From: Dipteris shenzhenensis
Lineage: Eukaryota; Polypodiophyta; Polypodiopsida; Gleicheniales
DNA length: 64,000 nt
Reading direction: 5' to 3' (one strand)
Assembly (NCBI GenBank): GCA_047967505.1
Contig: CM106539.1
Shown: one piece after another, positions 55,690-64,000 of the stretch
Layout of the letters: every line of letters starts with the position of its first letter
How positions within the stretch are numbered: position 1 is the first letter of the stretch
Notes under the pieces: generated by a model
What the model was told of the DNA's origin: nothing
Database searches by the model: none
What the model saw: the letters and a program-made list of their open reading frames with translations, nothing else
Position numbers and translations under genes: made by a program

Positions 55690-57048
55690 AACGTATGCAA
55701 GATATGCCATAAGGGATGGTATGCTGAAAAGAAATGGCAAGGTAGTAGTACCTAGTCAGAATGATCTCAGGCAGAGAGTCATTCAACAATGCCATGATAG
55801 CCCATGTGCGGGACATACAAGAGTTAAGAAGACATATGATCTCATGAAGCGAGATTTCTTTTGGCCAAAGATGAAAAAGCATATTCATGAATATGTGACA
55901 CGTTGTTTTTCGTGTCAGGTAAGTAAGGCAGAGTGGGTGAAGCCACCCAGACTTTTACAGCCCTTGGAGATTCATTAAGTAAGTGGGAGAGCATTTCCAT
56001 GGACTTTATTGTAGGGCTGCCTACGACACAAGGTGGATATGATTCTATCCTTGTGGTGGTTGATCGTCTTACCAAGATGGCTCACTTCATTCCAACTAGA
56101 GAATCTGTTAGTGCCCCGCAAGTGGCGGATTTATTTATTAGACATATATTTCGTCTGCATGGATTACCCAAATCCATAGTGTTAGACAGAGATGTCAAAT
56201 TTACCCGTCATTTTTAGACTGCGGTATTTGAGACACTAAGGACTGAGTTAGGAATGAGTAGTGGGGATCATCCAGGAACGGATGGTCAGACAGAAAGAAT
56301 CAACCAAAGTTTAGAGGATATGCTTAGAGCATATGTGTCATTAAGGCAACATACATGGGACAAGTGGTTGCCATTGTTGAAGTTTGCCTACAATGATAGA
56401 AAACATTCCTCTACAGGGTTCAGTCTGTTTGAGCTGAACTATGGTTATAGACCAGCAAATCCAACTATAGTTGGAATACCTCAGAAAGTGCCTAGTGCCG
56501 CGAACTTTGTGGTTCAGATGCGGGAGATGCTAGCACTTGCGAGAGCTAACATCCGCCAAGCTATGAATAGAGCTAAGGCGTATGCGGATGAAAACCGATC
56601 TATTAGGGAATTTAAGGAAGGAGAAAAAGTTTTTCTCAGAGTTCCTTCGCACTCTAAATCTTTGACTGCAGGAGAGTGTGCTAAGTTATCACCTCGATAT
56701 TATGGGCCATGGTTAATTCTAAAAAGAATAGGCAAGGTAGCCTATAAATTAGAATTGCCATCGGGGTGTAAGATGCACCCAGTGTTTCATGTTTCTCGTT
56801 TAAAGAAAATTTTGCATACTGGTGACTCACTAAGCGAAGGTGTGGTTTTGTTTCAGGAGATAGAGGATAATGCAAGACGCAAACCAACAATAATCTTGGA
56901 CCGAGGAATAATGCAAGTGCGCAATCGGAAGATACCCACGGTGTTGGTTGCATGGCATGGTTTGCCTCTATCGGAAGCTACATGGGAATCCGTATACCAG
57001 TTACGGAGAGTGTTCCTAGAATTCATTATCGAGGACGCTGATGCTTGA
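55690..57048 (+). pseudogene. Gypsy integrase with C-terminal chromodomain
   Basis: The HHCC zinc region at 55780-55920 reads QQCHDSPCAGHT and VTRCFSCQ. A frame change at about 55975 precedes the core. Catalytic core: [34 protein letters not shown] and DGQTERINQSLEDMLRAY, giving D, D, E. A TAG at 56215-56217 lies between the second and third. The 264-codon end frame 56254-57048 includes the GPF/Y-like RYYGPWLILKRIGKVAY. It also includes KMHPVFHVSRLKK and a chromodomain-like tail, ILDRGIMQVRN then VLVAWHGLPLSEATWES. Such tails in plant chromoviruses steer integration to particular chromatin. Confidence 0.9.
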
Positions 57049-57060
57049 AGAGGGAAGGAA

Positions 57061-57567
57061 TGTTATGCTCTAGCCGAGATAGCATGACCTCGGAAAGATC
57101 GGTGGGCATTTTCTCTTAGATGACCGACTTTTGTAATATTTTATGTGCGTAAATAAAATGGTCAAGGGAAGTAACTGCCAAGGTCGTAGGTGAGGGTGTA
57201 TTGGCATCGACTAGGTGGTTATGAGTGCTAAGGCCTAGGTGCACCTAAATGTGTAAAAATGCCAAGGGGAAAATGTTTTAATTGTGCCCCAAGAGAGGGG
57301 TAAATGGTGTACCAAGCTAAAGGTCTAGAATGATGACATGTGGCAGAGGGAACCATCTAGGGAGTTGTGGGCTTGTGGATATGCATGAAAAGAAATTGAA
57401 TTACGTATCTGTCGTAGCATGCAATCCACGAGGTGGCTGGGAGGATATTTGGGATGCTAACGCCTGTGATTTGTCTTACTCTCGATTGACGAAGAGAAAA
57501 AAGAGACATGTGACTTTGTATTGCCCGTAATTCGACGGAACAGTGAGAATAGAAAAGGAGTATAATA
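57061..57567 (+). repeat. 3' LTR of the Gypsy element (507 bp)
   Basis: This follows AGAGGGAAGGAA, a polypurine tract, and is nearly identical to 41848-42356. Confidence 0.95.
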
Positions 57568-57572
57568 CATCA

Positions 57573-58115
57573 GGCCATTCGACACAGAGACCATGTGCTC
57601 AGGACACATAGGTGAGATCAAGGTGCACAGCCAGACTCCACTCAGAGTATGATCACTGAGCTTTTTCAGCCAGATAGCATGGACTAGGGAGACGGCGAAA
57701 CTGAGGGTTGGAGCGAGAGAGACTCTCTAGCGGGTTGATGCACAACTCAAGCTCAGGATCTTGACTCCATGTTCATTAGAGTGGAGACACAGCCGACGGG
57801 TGTGATAGTGGCTCTTGTTCGATGCAGGGGCACAACTACCCCACACACAAATTGTCTCCAGTGCTCTATTACAGGCTTTATGCCACCACAGCCTCGTACA
57901 TCAGCATGCTTTCCCTTAGGCTTGACTACCACCGTAGTGATTGTATGATTGGACTTATTCTAGTCTTACAAAGGTATATATACCACCGTAGTAATGCCAC
58001 ACCATAGATTCCATCCCCTCCATGGGCTCAAACAAGCTCATGATGTTGTACTTCTCCCTACGGTCTTTCAATGACTTTAATACACTTTCTTTCTTTCTTT
58101 CTTTCTCTCCTTGTC
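57573..58115 (+). mobile_element. LINE 3' end, copy B, part 2
   Basis: This continues copy B after the Gypsy insertion: ATGATCACTGAGCTTTTTCAGCC and TTGACTCCATGTTCA parallel 40597-40620 and 40725-40740 of copy A. It ends TTTAATACACTTT and a (CTTT)n tract (58087-58110). Confidence 0.65.
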
Positions 58116-59132
58116 TCTCAGCTAGGACTTGGAAACCTCATTTAGGAGGAGATCATCTACACCTTGTGATCCAATCTGGGAGGAAGGCATAGAGGATTCT
58201 AGGAAGATTTCTGAAAGCATTTCTGCAAGGCATGGCCTGTAGGTATTTTGTATATTGTCACGGATCCAGGTATTTGTTGGTTGTATGTTTTCCATACTGG
58301 CTGTTAATATTGGATTTTGGGATACCCTGAGTAGTGAGCCGGGACCTCGAGAAGAGCATTGCAGGATAGCCAACACTTCTTTTCAGTGCTTCACTGATTG
58401 TTGAACCTTTGTATTATTTTCAACGATTCTACTAGGCAGTACTTTTTGAGGAAAAAGAAGAGAGGTTAGCACCCATTATTATGCTAAAATACCTAGAATG
58501 CCAAATTCAATTTGAGTGGTGCAACTTTAATGTGTTTGTATCTGCCCACATTCAATTTTATCAACCCATATCGTGCATTTGACTATGACATGCTGCTTTG
58601 GCCTTTTGAATTTAAAGTACGATACTTTCCATGGTATTTATATAGATACGTGCCAATTGTTCATAGCGTGCTTACTTTGTGCCTATTTAAATATTTGATG
58701 AAAGGATAAGCAAATAGTTCATGATCTTTTAGTTGAGTTTTTCATATTCCAGTACTTTGTATATGTGATAACGCTTTTTCTATGAGCAGTGAGCCTGGAA
58801 CAAAACCAATTCTATCAGAATCTATCATTAACACATTCATTACAACTTGTGCTTGTGAATTAAAAGCTTGCTTCTTCTAGGACTTTCCTTTGCATTTGGT
58901 TTGTTTTATTATTTACCATCCCTTGTAATAATTTTGAAGTCGTCATATTTTGTTCTTCTAAGCGCTCAGGTTAGTTTGAGCCCTAAAAAAACGTTCTTAT
59001 TGTGATGTTGTTGTGAGGTGGTGGTGGTGGTCTTAACCCTAGTTTTTTGTAGTTGGTCACCTTAATTTCTGCACATCCATTTTGAAACTTGTTTATTAGA
59101 AGGTTCTTATACTTGTATTTTATGCATGCCAG
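58116..59132 (+). other. 3' part of ALB3 intron 2, no element recognised
   Basis: T-rich intron sequence leading to the acceptor TTTTATGCATGCCAG. No coding domain is seen; short frames (58122-58376 minus, 58512-58709 plus) have no match. Confidence 0.6.
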
Positions 59133-59207
59133 GTTGAATCAACTCTAGCCATGCAGAATTTGTCACCAAAAATTAAAGCTATCCAACAACGATATGCTGG
59201 AGATCAG
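59133..59207 (+). CDS. ALB3: ALB3 exon 3: first stromal loop after TM1
   Basis: These 25 codons (residues 158-182) read VESTLAMQNLSPKIKAIQQR then YAGDQ. This is the strongly conserved segment directly after the first membrane span of ALB3 (V-E-S-T-x-A-M-Q-x-L-x-P-K-x-K-A-I-Q-x-R-Y). The acceptor CCAG|GTTGAA and donor CAG|GTTTAT keep phase 0. Exon 4, which should begin with an E-R-I-Q-L-E-T-like sequence, is not found before 64000. The window thus holds roughly 40% of an ALB3 protein of usual length (about 450-500 residues). Confidence 0.95.
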
Positions 59208-60179
59208 GTTTATCTATGCATCTTTTGGATAATTTAGTTAGGATCGTTTGGGAGATAGATAATTAGCACAAGTGCCATAGAAAAACCAACGCATTGCTTG
59301 TGTTAGATGTATGATGAAATTTTAGGCAAAGAAAGAAGAAAGGCATGAAAAGAAATAAAAAAAGAAGAAAAAAAGCTCATTGTTTACCTTGTTACTTTAC
59401 AATGGTGTAAGCTAATGCTTCACTTAATCACTCTACACTTGATGCTATTGATCGAGTTTGTGTAGCCATAAAAACAAACTAAGAACACTATGCTAGGTCC
59501 TATAGGGAGTTGAAGTGGGTTACAGTTGTGAGTGGAATTGCCTCCTCGTGACAAGATGAGGGAGGATCCCTGATCAATTTGCTGGGTGGACTCCCCTCTT
59601 GCGGTATACGAAGGGTTGCAGAAATGATGCTTTGAATTGCAGGAGAATTGGCTGGATTGTGGCATGGAGGGTGAACCTGATACTCCCATTTGCAGACCTA
59701 CAGGTGGGCCTAACCATTCTTGGCTGTGTAGCCGATTATGCCAATTGATGATAGTGAGCCAGGTTGACCCTAAGACTGTCTTTTGTGTAGCTAGGGCTGG
59801 CTTGTGTGTCCCGATTGGATTAATAGATGGCCTTCTGACTTGAAGTCATAAATCCTTACATGGCTGCAACCATTTTCTAACTAAGGGCTTCTTTCTTGCC
59901 CTCTTTGATAGGGCTCACAATATACGAAACCATGTCTACATGCATTTTAGAGGGATGCATGTGGCAAGCTTCCTTATCTAGTACTTCTTATGTTGTTGTT
60001 AGCCTTTGCTTGGTTATTATTACCATGATCATCATTGGTTGACGTGTAGGTATGTAAGCCCCTTTTCCTTCTTTCTCTACTGTTGTGGGAAATCCAAGGA
60101 TTGATGTGTTTTAGGCACCCATCCCCAGCTACACCAACCTCTATGGGCTGCTGGAAATGTGCGCCTGACTGCTCACGAT
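59208..60179 (+). other. ALB3 intron 3, first part
   Basis: The donor is GTTTAT. The sequence is A-rich around 59325-59375. No element or gene is recognised; a 68-codon frame at 59637-59843 has no match. Confidence 0.5.
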
Positions 60180-60390
60180 TGTTAGAAAACAGAGGTGGAG
60201 GTTGCTTGCTACAGGCAACACTCCCTCCATGAAAAAGTATGCCCAGAAACCACATAGTGCTATTTCAAATCTCATTTCTTTCCTTAATGTGCACAAGTGC
60301 ATAGAGAGAGATGCAGGCAGTTATTGTAACTATGCTCGAGAGAGTAGAAACAGTAAATATATATTGATCCAAAGATGGACAAAACCTTTA
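60180..60390 (-). repeat. Left LTR (3' LTR in minus sense)
   Basis: It shares CAAGTGCATAGAGAGAGATG, CAGTTATT, AACTATGCTC and CCAAAGATGGACAAAACCTT with the right LTR. Confidence 0.7.
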
Positions 60391-60588
60391 GGTTTGTATT
60401 CCTCTTTTTGTTGTTGTTGGACTTGCCATAGTTAGGCTTACCCTCCTCTCTGCACTTGTTCTTGTCCTGTGCAACAAAGGCTTTGTCCTGGATTTTGTTG
60501 TAGTTTCTCTCCGGAGCTTCTTCCTGTAGAAGCAAAGGCAGTAACGGATGCCGACTGTTGTCCTGCAACCACGGTCATTACAAACCTT

Positions 60589-61060
60589 TTATAACTCTTC
60601 GGTGGGGACCATGCTGAGCAAAAGCCTAGCGATCCGTGTCGAATCTGGCTGCTGACCGACTACTGACAATTGATCCCTCACCATCTTCACTTTGGTGGTG
60701 TGATCCTCCATTGTGCCCCCCTTCTCCATCCTCATGTTGAAGAGTTTAGTTTCTAGGTCGAGGATTCTGGTCTTGTTGTTGATCTCATACATATCCTTCA
60801 GCATGGTCCATGCTGAAAACGCTGTTGCAACTACTTGGATGTGAGGGAGGACTTAGTCTGTAGTCATGCCAATAATTATGCTAGGGTGTCTACATCTCAC
60901 AATACCTTGTGGTCTTAGCTCCACTGCCATCGTAACCTCTCAAATCAGCTCCGAGTCGTCATCTTCCAGAGAGGGTAGTTGCTTCTGTCGAGCTCACCCA
61001 ACTCCCCAAAGCGTGGCATGGGCAGTTGCCAGTCTAGCAGCCATGACGAGGAAGTGAAGG
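60589..61060 (-). pseudogene. Copia Gag (UBN2) fragment in intron 3
   Basis: The minus-strand frame 60804-60589 reads MLKDMYEINNKTRILDLETK then LFNMRMEKGGTMEDH and VKMVRDQLSVVG. This is the conserved UBN2 segment of plant Copia Gag. About 61030-60960 gives RSNYPLWKM, the N-terminal Gag motif, in another frame. A stop at 60589-60591 and frame changes disable it. No protease or later domain follows before the LTR. Confidence 0.8.
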
Positions 61061-61219
61061 GCTTAGGAGGAGTGCACATGTCTGAATCTTGATCTGCTCC
61101 TTCTCGCAAGGGTACCTGTCCTTAAGACATAGAAGTCGATCTCTACAAGCTTGAATGGAGATCTCCTTCTAAAGGTTCTCATCCAACACTTAAGAGTCTA
61201 CCTCAGAGCTCTGATACCG

Positions 61220-61431
61220 TGTTAGAAAACAAAAGTGGAGGCTGCTTGCTACACTCAACACTCTCTGCAGTGGAAGACTATGAAAGCATATGCCCCGAAA
61301 CCACACAATGCTATTCAAATCTTACTCCTTTCCTTAATCAGTACAAGTGCATAGAGAGAGATGCAGACAGTTATTAAACTATGCTCAAGAGAGTTAATAT
61401 ATTGACCCAAAGATGGACAAAACCTTGGACA
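61220..61431 (-). repeat. Right LTR (5' LTR in minus sense)
   Basis: On the minus strand it begins TGTCCAAGGTTTTG and ends GTTTTCTAACA. The primer-binding site follows directly. Confidence 0.7.
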
Positions 61432-62100
61432 AAGGCATGCACAGTGTGCCACCATAAAGCAGCAAGGTGCCGCGTAATGTGGAACCCCTGTCACTACAAA
61501 GCTGTTCTCCTACCTCCTTTTGGCACTTTCAAAACACACTGAGCCTGTGTGCTCTCCTAGAGCTTCAGTGGGCCTACGTAGTGATGCCCTGCAAACACGC
61601 TTCCTTGCTACTTCTGTGGACAGCGAATGGTCCATGATCCTTGAACTTCTTGCTGCTTCTGTCTGCAGCCATGGTGAGGCGCAAGTCTTCCTTGATTCCT
61701 GTCCTCCTTGCTGCTGATGTGAGGACCTGCTGCAGGTGTTTTTGGACCTCCCTGCATGGAATGCCCTAGAAGTCTGCAGATTGGCCGACCTAGTTTTGCA
61801 GACAGACGTCTGTCCAATTATGGTGCCGCAGCCCTGTAGTCTATGCCTGTCTGCTATGGTTTCCTGCCTGCCTGCTCCAGACTGCGCCTGTAAGATGTGC
61901 AGATCGCCAGGGCTGTCTTCTGACCTATGACAGGGTCCCGATAGCCCATGTTGCCTGTCCTTACAGGGTCTTCTCTGCTCCAGACTGCTATTGCATCTAT
62001 TGCAGTCTTCTCCGAGCTCCAAACTTCAAAAACTATGTTTAAACAAGGTTAAGTCCTCGAAGTTTAAGTATAGTCGTCGTTAGGGAGTAGCATTGCATAG
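61432..62100. other. Anonymous intron sequence rich in CTGC/GCAG words
   Basis: A 170-codon minus-strand frame (61510-62022) has a biased composition (Arg, Ser, Gln) and no domain; I do not call it a gene. The region may be a further retroelement interior. Confidence 0.35.
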
Positions 62101-62450
62101 GGTGAGAGCTGCATCAACAGTGGGAGCAGGACGTCATGGACTGTTGCAGGGCTATGTGGAGGTGGAACTGCAGGAGGACTTGCACCAGCAGGGCTGTGTG
62201 GAAAAGGAGCTGTAAGAAGCTGCACTGTAGGAATTGGTTCTGCAAAGAAAGAGGCTGCAGGAGGAGCCGCTGTAGGAGTTCTGCAGAGAGAGACGCTGCA
62301 AGAGGAGCTGATGTAGAAGTATTTTCTGCAGAGAGAGAGGCTGCAGCAAAAAGGAGGAGAAGTAGCTGCTGTTGTGGAGGTGCTGTCATAGGGGCTGCTG
62401 CTGCTGCAGACGTGCTGTTGCAGGACTGCTGCTGCTGCACTATCAAGGGT
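62101..62450. repeat. CTGCAG-rich imperfect repeat
   Basis: Units of about 33-39 bp around GAGCTGTAGGAGTTCTGCAG and GAGAGAGRCTGCAG recur from about 62150 to 62345, followed by CTGCTG-rich sequence to 62440. Confidence 0.6.
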
Positions 62451-62689
62451 TGAAAGTGTGCGCAAAATGAAGGGGGGATAATGTTTCTTTTACAGATGTA
62501 GCTTCCAACGTTGCAAATTGTGCTCATTTTGGCATGGTAGACTGACCCCCTGGAATCTGGTAGGCTGCATGGGGCTGGAGTTTGTGCAATGACAAGTGAT
62601 ACCATGGCTCCTGCATGGCCCTCCACATGTCCCCACAGGCTGCCATGTGCCTTGTGCCCCCTCATGCGCTTACCATGTGTCCTGTGCCA

Positions 62690-62820
62690 CATGTTATGGC
62701 TGCAACTTCAGTATGCCACCTTAGCCTACCGTGTCAACATGCCACACCATGCCACATCATCATGCCATGTTAGCATGCCAAAGTCATCATGCCGCATCAT
62801 CAGTCATGTCAGCATACTGA
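62690..62820. repeat. CATGCCA / CATCATGCC short-word repeat
   Basis: At least seven CATGCCR words occur with CATCA spacers in 130 bp; the period is irregular. Confidence 0.6.
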
Positions 62821-62856
62821 AATTGGGTGATCAATACTACTCCAATTCGACTTCTG

Positions 62857-63062
62857 TTTTTTTTTTTTTCCGCAAAAAGTAGTGCTAGTTATATTGCTTG
62901 AAAACGAGAGTACAAGAAGACCTAAAGGCCAGCGGGCTGTAATCACAAAACGGATACAGCCCGTGATAACAGAATATAAAAAATTACAAGCCTCTCAGGG
63001 CATAATCATCTGAGTGTGGACAAACAGCCACGGTGGGGGCGAGTAATGCCACTGAAGACTTT
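62857..63062 (-). mobile_element. 5'-truncated LINE (about 206 bp) with GACTTCTG target duplication
   Basis: Read on the minus strand it ends in CTTTTTGCGG plus a 13-base poly-A (plus-strand T run 62857-62869). GACTTCTG flanks it at 62849-62856 and 63063-63070. The sequence before the tail (GGCCTTTAGGTCTTCTTGTA...) resembles plant LINE 3' ends. No Pol III boxes were recognised, so a truncated LINE is favoured over a SINE. Confidence 0.7.
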
Positions 63063-63070
63063 GACTTCTG

Positions 63071-64000
63071 TTTTTACTTTTGGTAGTTAGTTCTACTCAA
63101 AGGGCTAGTCTATGATTAGTTTGAGTTTGGTTGGACTTCTCACATACCATATTAGGCCTATTAGTTTGTCATCTCTTGCATCTCTTTTACCATTCATGTT
63201 CCCAGGTCCACACCCAAGGCTACTGCAAACATTCTCTTTAATAGTTGTTGGGTCGGTGTACATTCTATGCATTCGATTTGTCCCTTGTTTGGGTACTCAG
63301 GTGGGGTGTGGTCTTTACATTTCTCATAAACAGATACATCTCTCAACTTGTGGGACACTAATGCCCCTAACCCCTCCTTCGATGGAGATCCGCCCTCCCA
63401 CCCTCAAATGCTAGACCCTAGCCAAGTAGTATCTAATTGGACAGTAGGAAAACATATGCATTCTTTTGGCAAGCATCCTAATTTAAAGAACTTGAAGTTT
63501 CAGAAAATGAAGATATGCAATAAATGAACTTTCCAAGCAAGTGGATATGTGTTTTGGGAAGAGCAATGACATTTGACCAGGTTGGTAGCCTGGTTGAGAG
63601 GTGGATGCCTTGCACAGAAGTCATGTGGGCCATTCAAGGCTTAGCTCCTACAAGTGCCAGTCCTTGAGAATTGTAATGAAAGATTATCAATACGAGGAAC
63701 CCAGGTAGTCAAAGGTAGGAAAAATGAAGCATGGTGGTCCATGAATAGACAATGGATCTGATGTAGAAGTCCATGGATACCCTAATGGTTCTAAGCAATA
63801 AGTTATATTATCCTAGGGAGGAAATCGATATTCTCCATGCGTGCTCGTTTCTCAAGGACTTGCTTTGAAACCAATTTGAGAGAGCCAATGTTTTCAAGGA
63901 TTTGAAACCTCCTATGTTTAATGTGAAGAGAAGGATAGACATGGAGATGTATTAAAGACCTTTCCCCCACCAAACGTGAGGAAACTGAGTAGGCTGCTCA
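63071..64000. other. End of window, no gene recognised
   Basis: This is still ALB3 intron 3 if the gene is continuous. No exon 4 match and no clear element was found. A plus-strand frame at 63112-63414 has no domain. Confidence 0.4.

Larger units (their letters stand above)
41843..57572 (+). mobile_element. Chromodomain Ty3/Gypsy element with CATCA target duplication
   Basis: The element proper is 41848-57567, flanked by CATCA at 41843-41847 and 57568-57572. The LTRs (509 and 507 bp) start TGTTATGCTC and end GTATAATA. They differ at only three positions plus one 2-base indel. The primer-binding site TTGGTATCAGAGC follows at 42358. A single gag-pol frame can be followed from 43288. It is interrupted by in-frame stops at 44104, 44200 and 44809, by a whole Copia element at 45203-54267, by frameshifts at about 54450, 55700 and 55975, and by stops at 55495 and 56215. 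It ends with a chromodomain-like segment, as in plant chromoviruses. Orientation is the same as ALB3. Confidence 0.95.
38446..59132 (+). other. ALB3 intron 2 (20,687 bp) with nested retrotransposons
   Basis: The donor is GTATCA at 38446 and the acceptor is CATGCCAG ending at 59132. It joins exon 2 (...TKKQ) to exon 3 (VESTLAMQN...), which are adjacent in ALB3 proteins. Contents in order: about 1.1 kb of unique DNA, anonymous sequence, a minus-strand Copia gag scrap (39846-39957), two LINE 3' ends, the Gypsy/Copia/small-LTR nest (41848-57567), the rest of the second LINE, and about 1 kb of unique DNA before the acceptor. The nest alone is 15.7 kb, 76% of the intron. Confidence 0.9.
60180..61431 (-). 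mobile_element. Short gag-only Copia-derived LTR element in intron 3
   Basis: Two LTR-like segments in the same orientation (60180-60390 and 61220-61431, about 85-90% alike) start TGTTAGAAAAC on the plus strand. On the minus strand the primer-binding site CGGTATCAGAGCTCTG directly follows the right-hand LTR (plus 61204-61219), one mismatch from TGGTATCAGAGC. The 830-bp interior contains Copia Gag pieces only. No clear target duplication remains (CGATT on the left, AAGGC on the right). Confidence 0.75.

Noticed and set aside
61510-62022. 170-codon minus-strand ORF as a gene
   Set aside because: Its composition is biased by CTGC/GCAG words, with no recognisable domain, inside an intron full of repeats.
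59208-64000. ALB3 exon 4
   Set aside because: No stretch matching the next conserved ALB3 segment was found; the exon must lie beyond the window.

Overview
The window is nuclear DNA of a land plant with a large, repeat-rich genome. The evidence is the first three exons of a nuclear ALBINO3 (ALB3/YidC/Oxa1-type thylakoid insertase) gene with a plastid-type N-terminus, plant-type Ty1/Copia and Ty3/Gypsy retrotransposons primed by initiator-Met tRNA, plant LINEs, and a 20.7 kb intron full of nested elements. Very long repeat-filled introns are typical of gymnosperms and also occur in ferns and some other large-genome plants. I favour a gymnosperm or fern but cannot name the species.

Layout. 1-4.1 kb: a heavily decayed LINE (reverse transcriptase and C-terminal zinc-binding domain). 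4.5-5.36 kb, minus strand: an intact single-exon Ser/Thr kinase gene, with a TATA-like site near 6.14 kb. 6.5-8.2 kb: a second LINE remnant (ORF1 zinc knuckle, start of the ORF2 endonuclease). 8.2-9.35 kb: C-rich, CT and GT low-complexity DNA, a 22-bp palindrome and a TTAGGTTAG-like array. 10-16.35 kb: a decayed Gypsy element, followed by a LINE 3' end and short Copia-like LTR fragments. 18.4-21.7 kb: purine-rich DNA with GA and GT/TGCG arrays and a tandem duplication. 21.7-28.3 kb: small minus-strand Gypsy fragments, a Copia 3' end and anonymous AT-rich DNA. 28.3-31.1 kb: a 2.8 kb LTR element without pol. 31.14-36.45 kb: a complete but inactive Copia element with a GATTT target-site duplication. 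36.5-37.16 kb: the ALB3 5' flank with a 45-54 bp minisatellite.

ALB3 (plus strand) starts at 37159. Exon 1 is 37159-37518, exon 2 is 38335-38445 and exon 3 is 59133-59207, all joined in phase 0. The gene continues beyond the window. Intron 2 (20,687 bp) holds two LINE 3' ends. The second is split by a chromodomain Gypsy (41848-57567, TSD CATCA). That Gypsy is split by a Copia (45203-54267, TSD GAATG), which is split by a reverse-oriented short LTR element (49840-52063, TSD CTACC). Removing each insert restores the reading of its host. Intron 3 (at least 4.8 kb) holds a gag-only Copia derivative and a short 5'-truncated LINE.

Only the kinase and ALB3 look like functional host genes. Every pol-type reading frame here is broken. 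The most unusual points are an age conflict (the nested Copia has more diverged LTRs than the Gypsy it interrupts), a CCHC-knuckle ORF in the innermost small LTR element, and the repeat load inside and directly upstream of a photosynthesis-essential gene.
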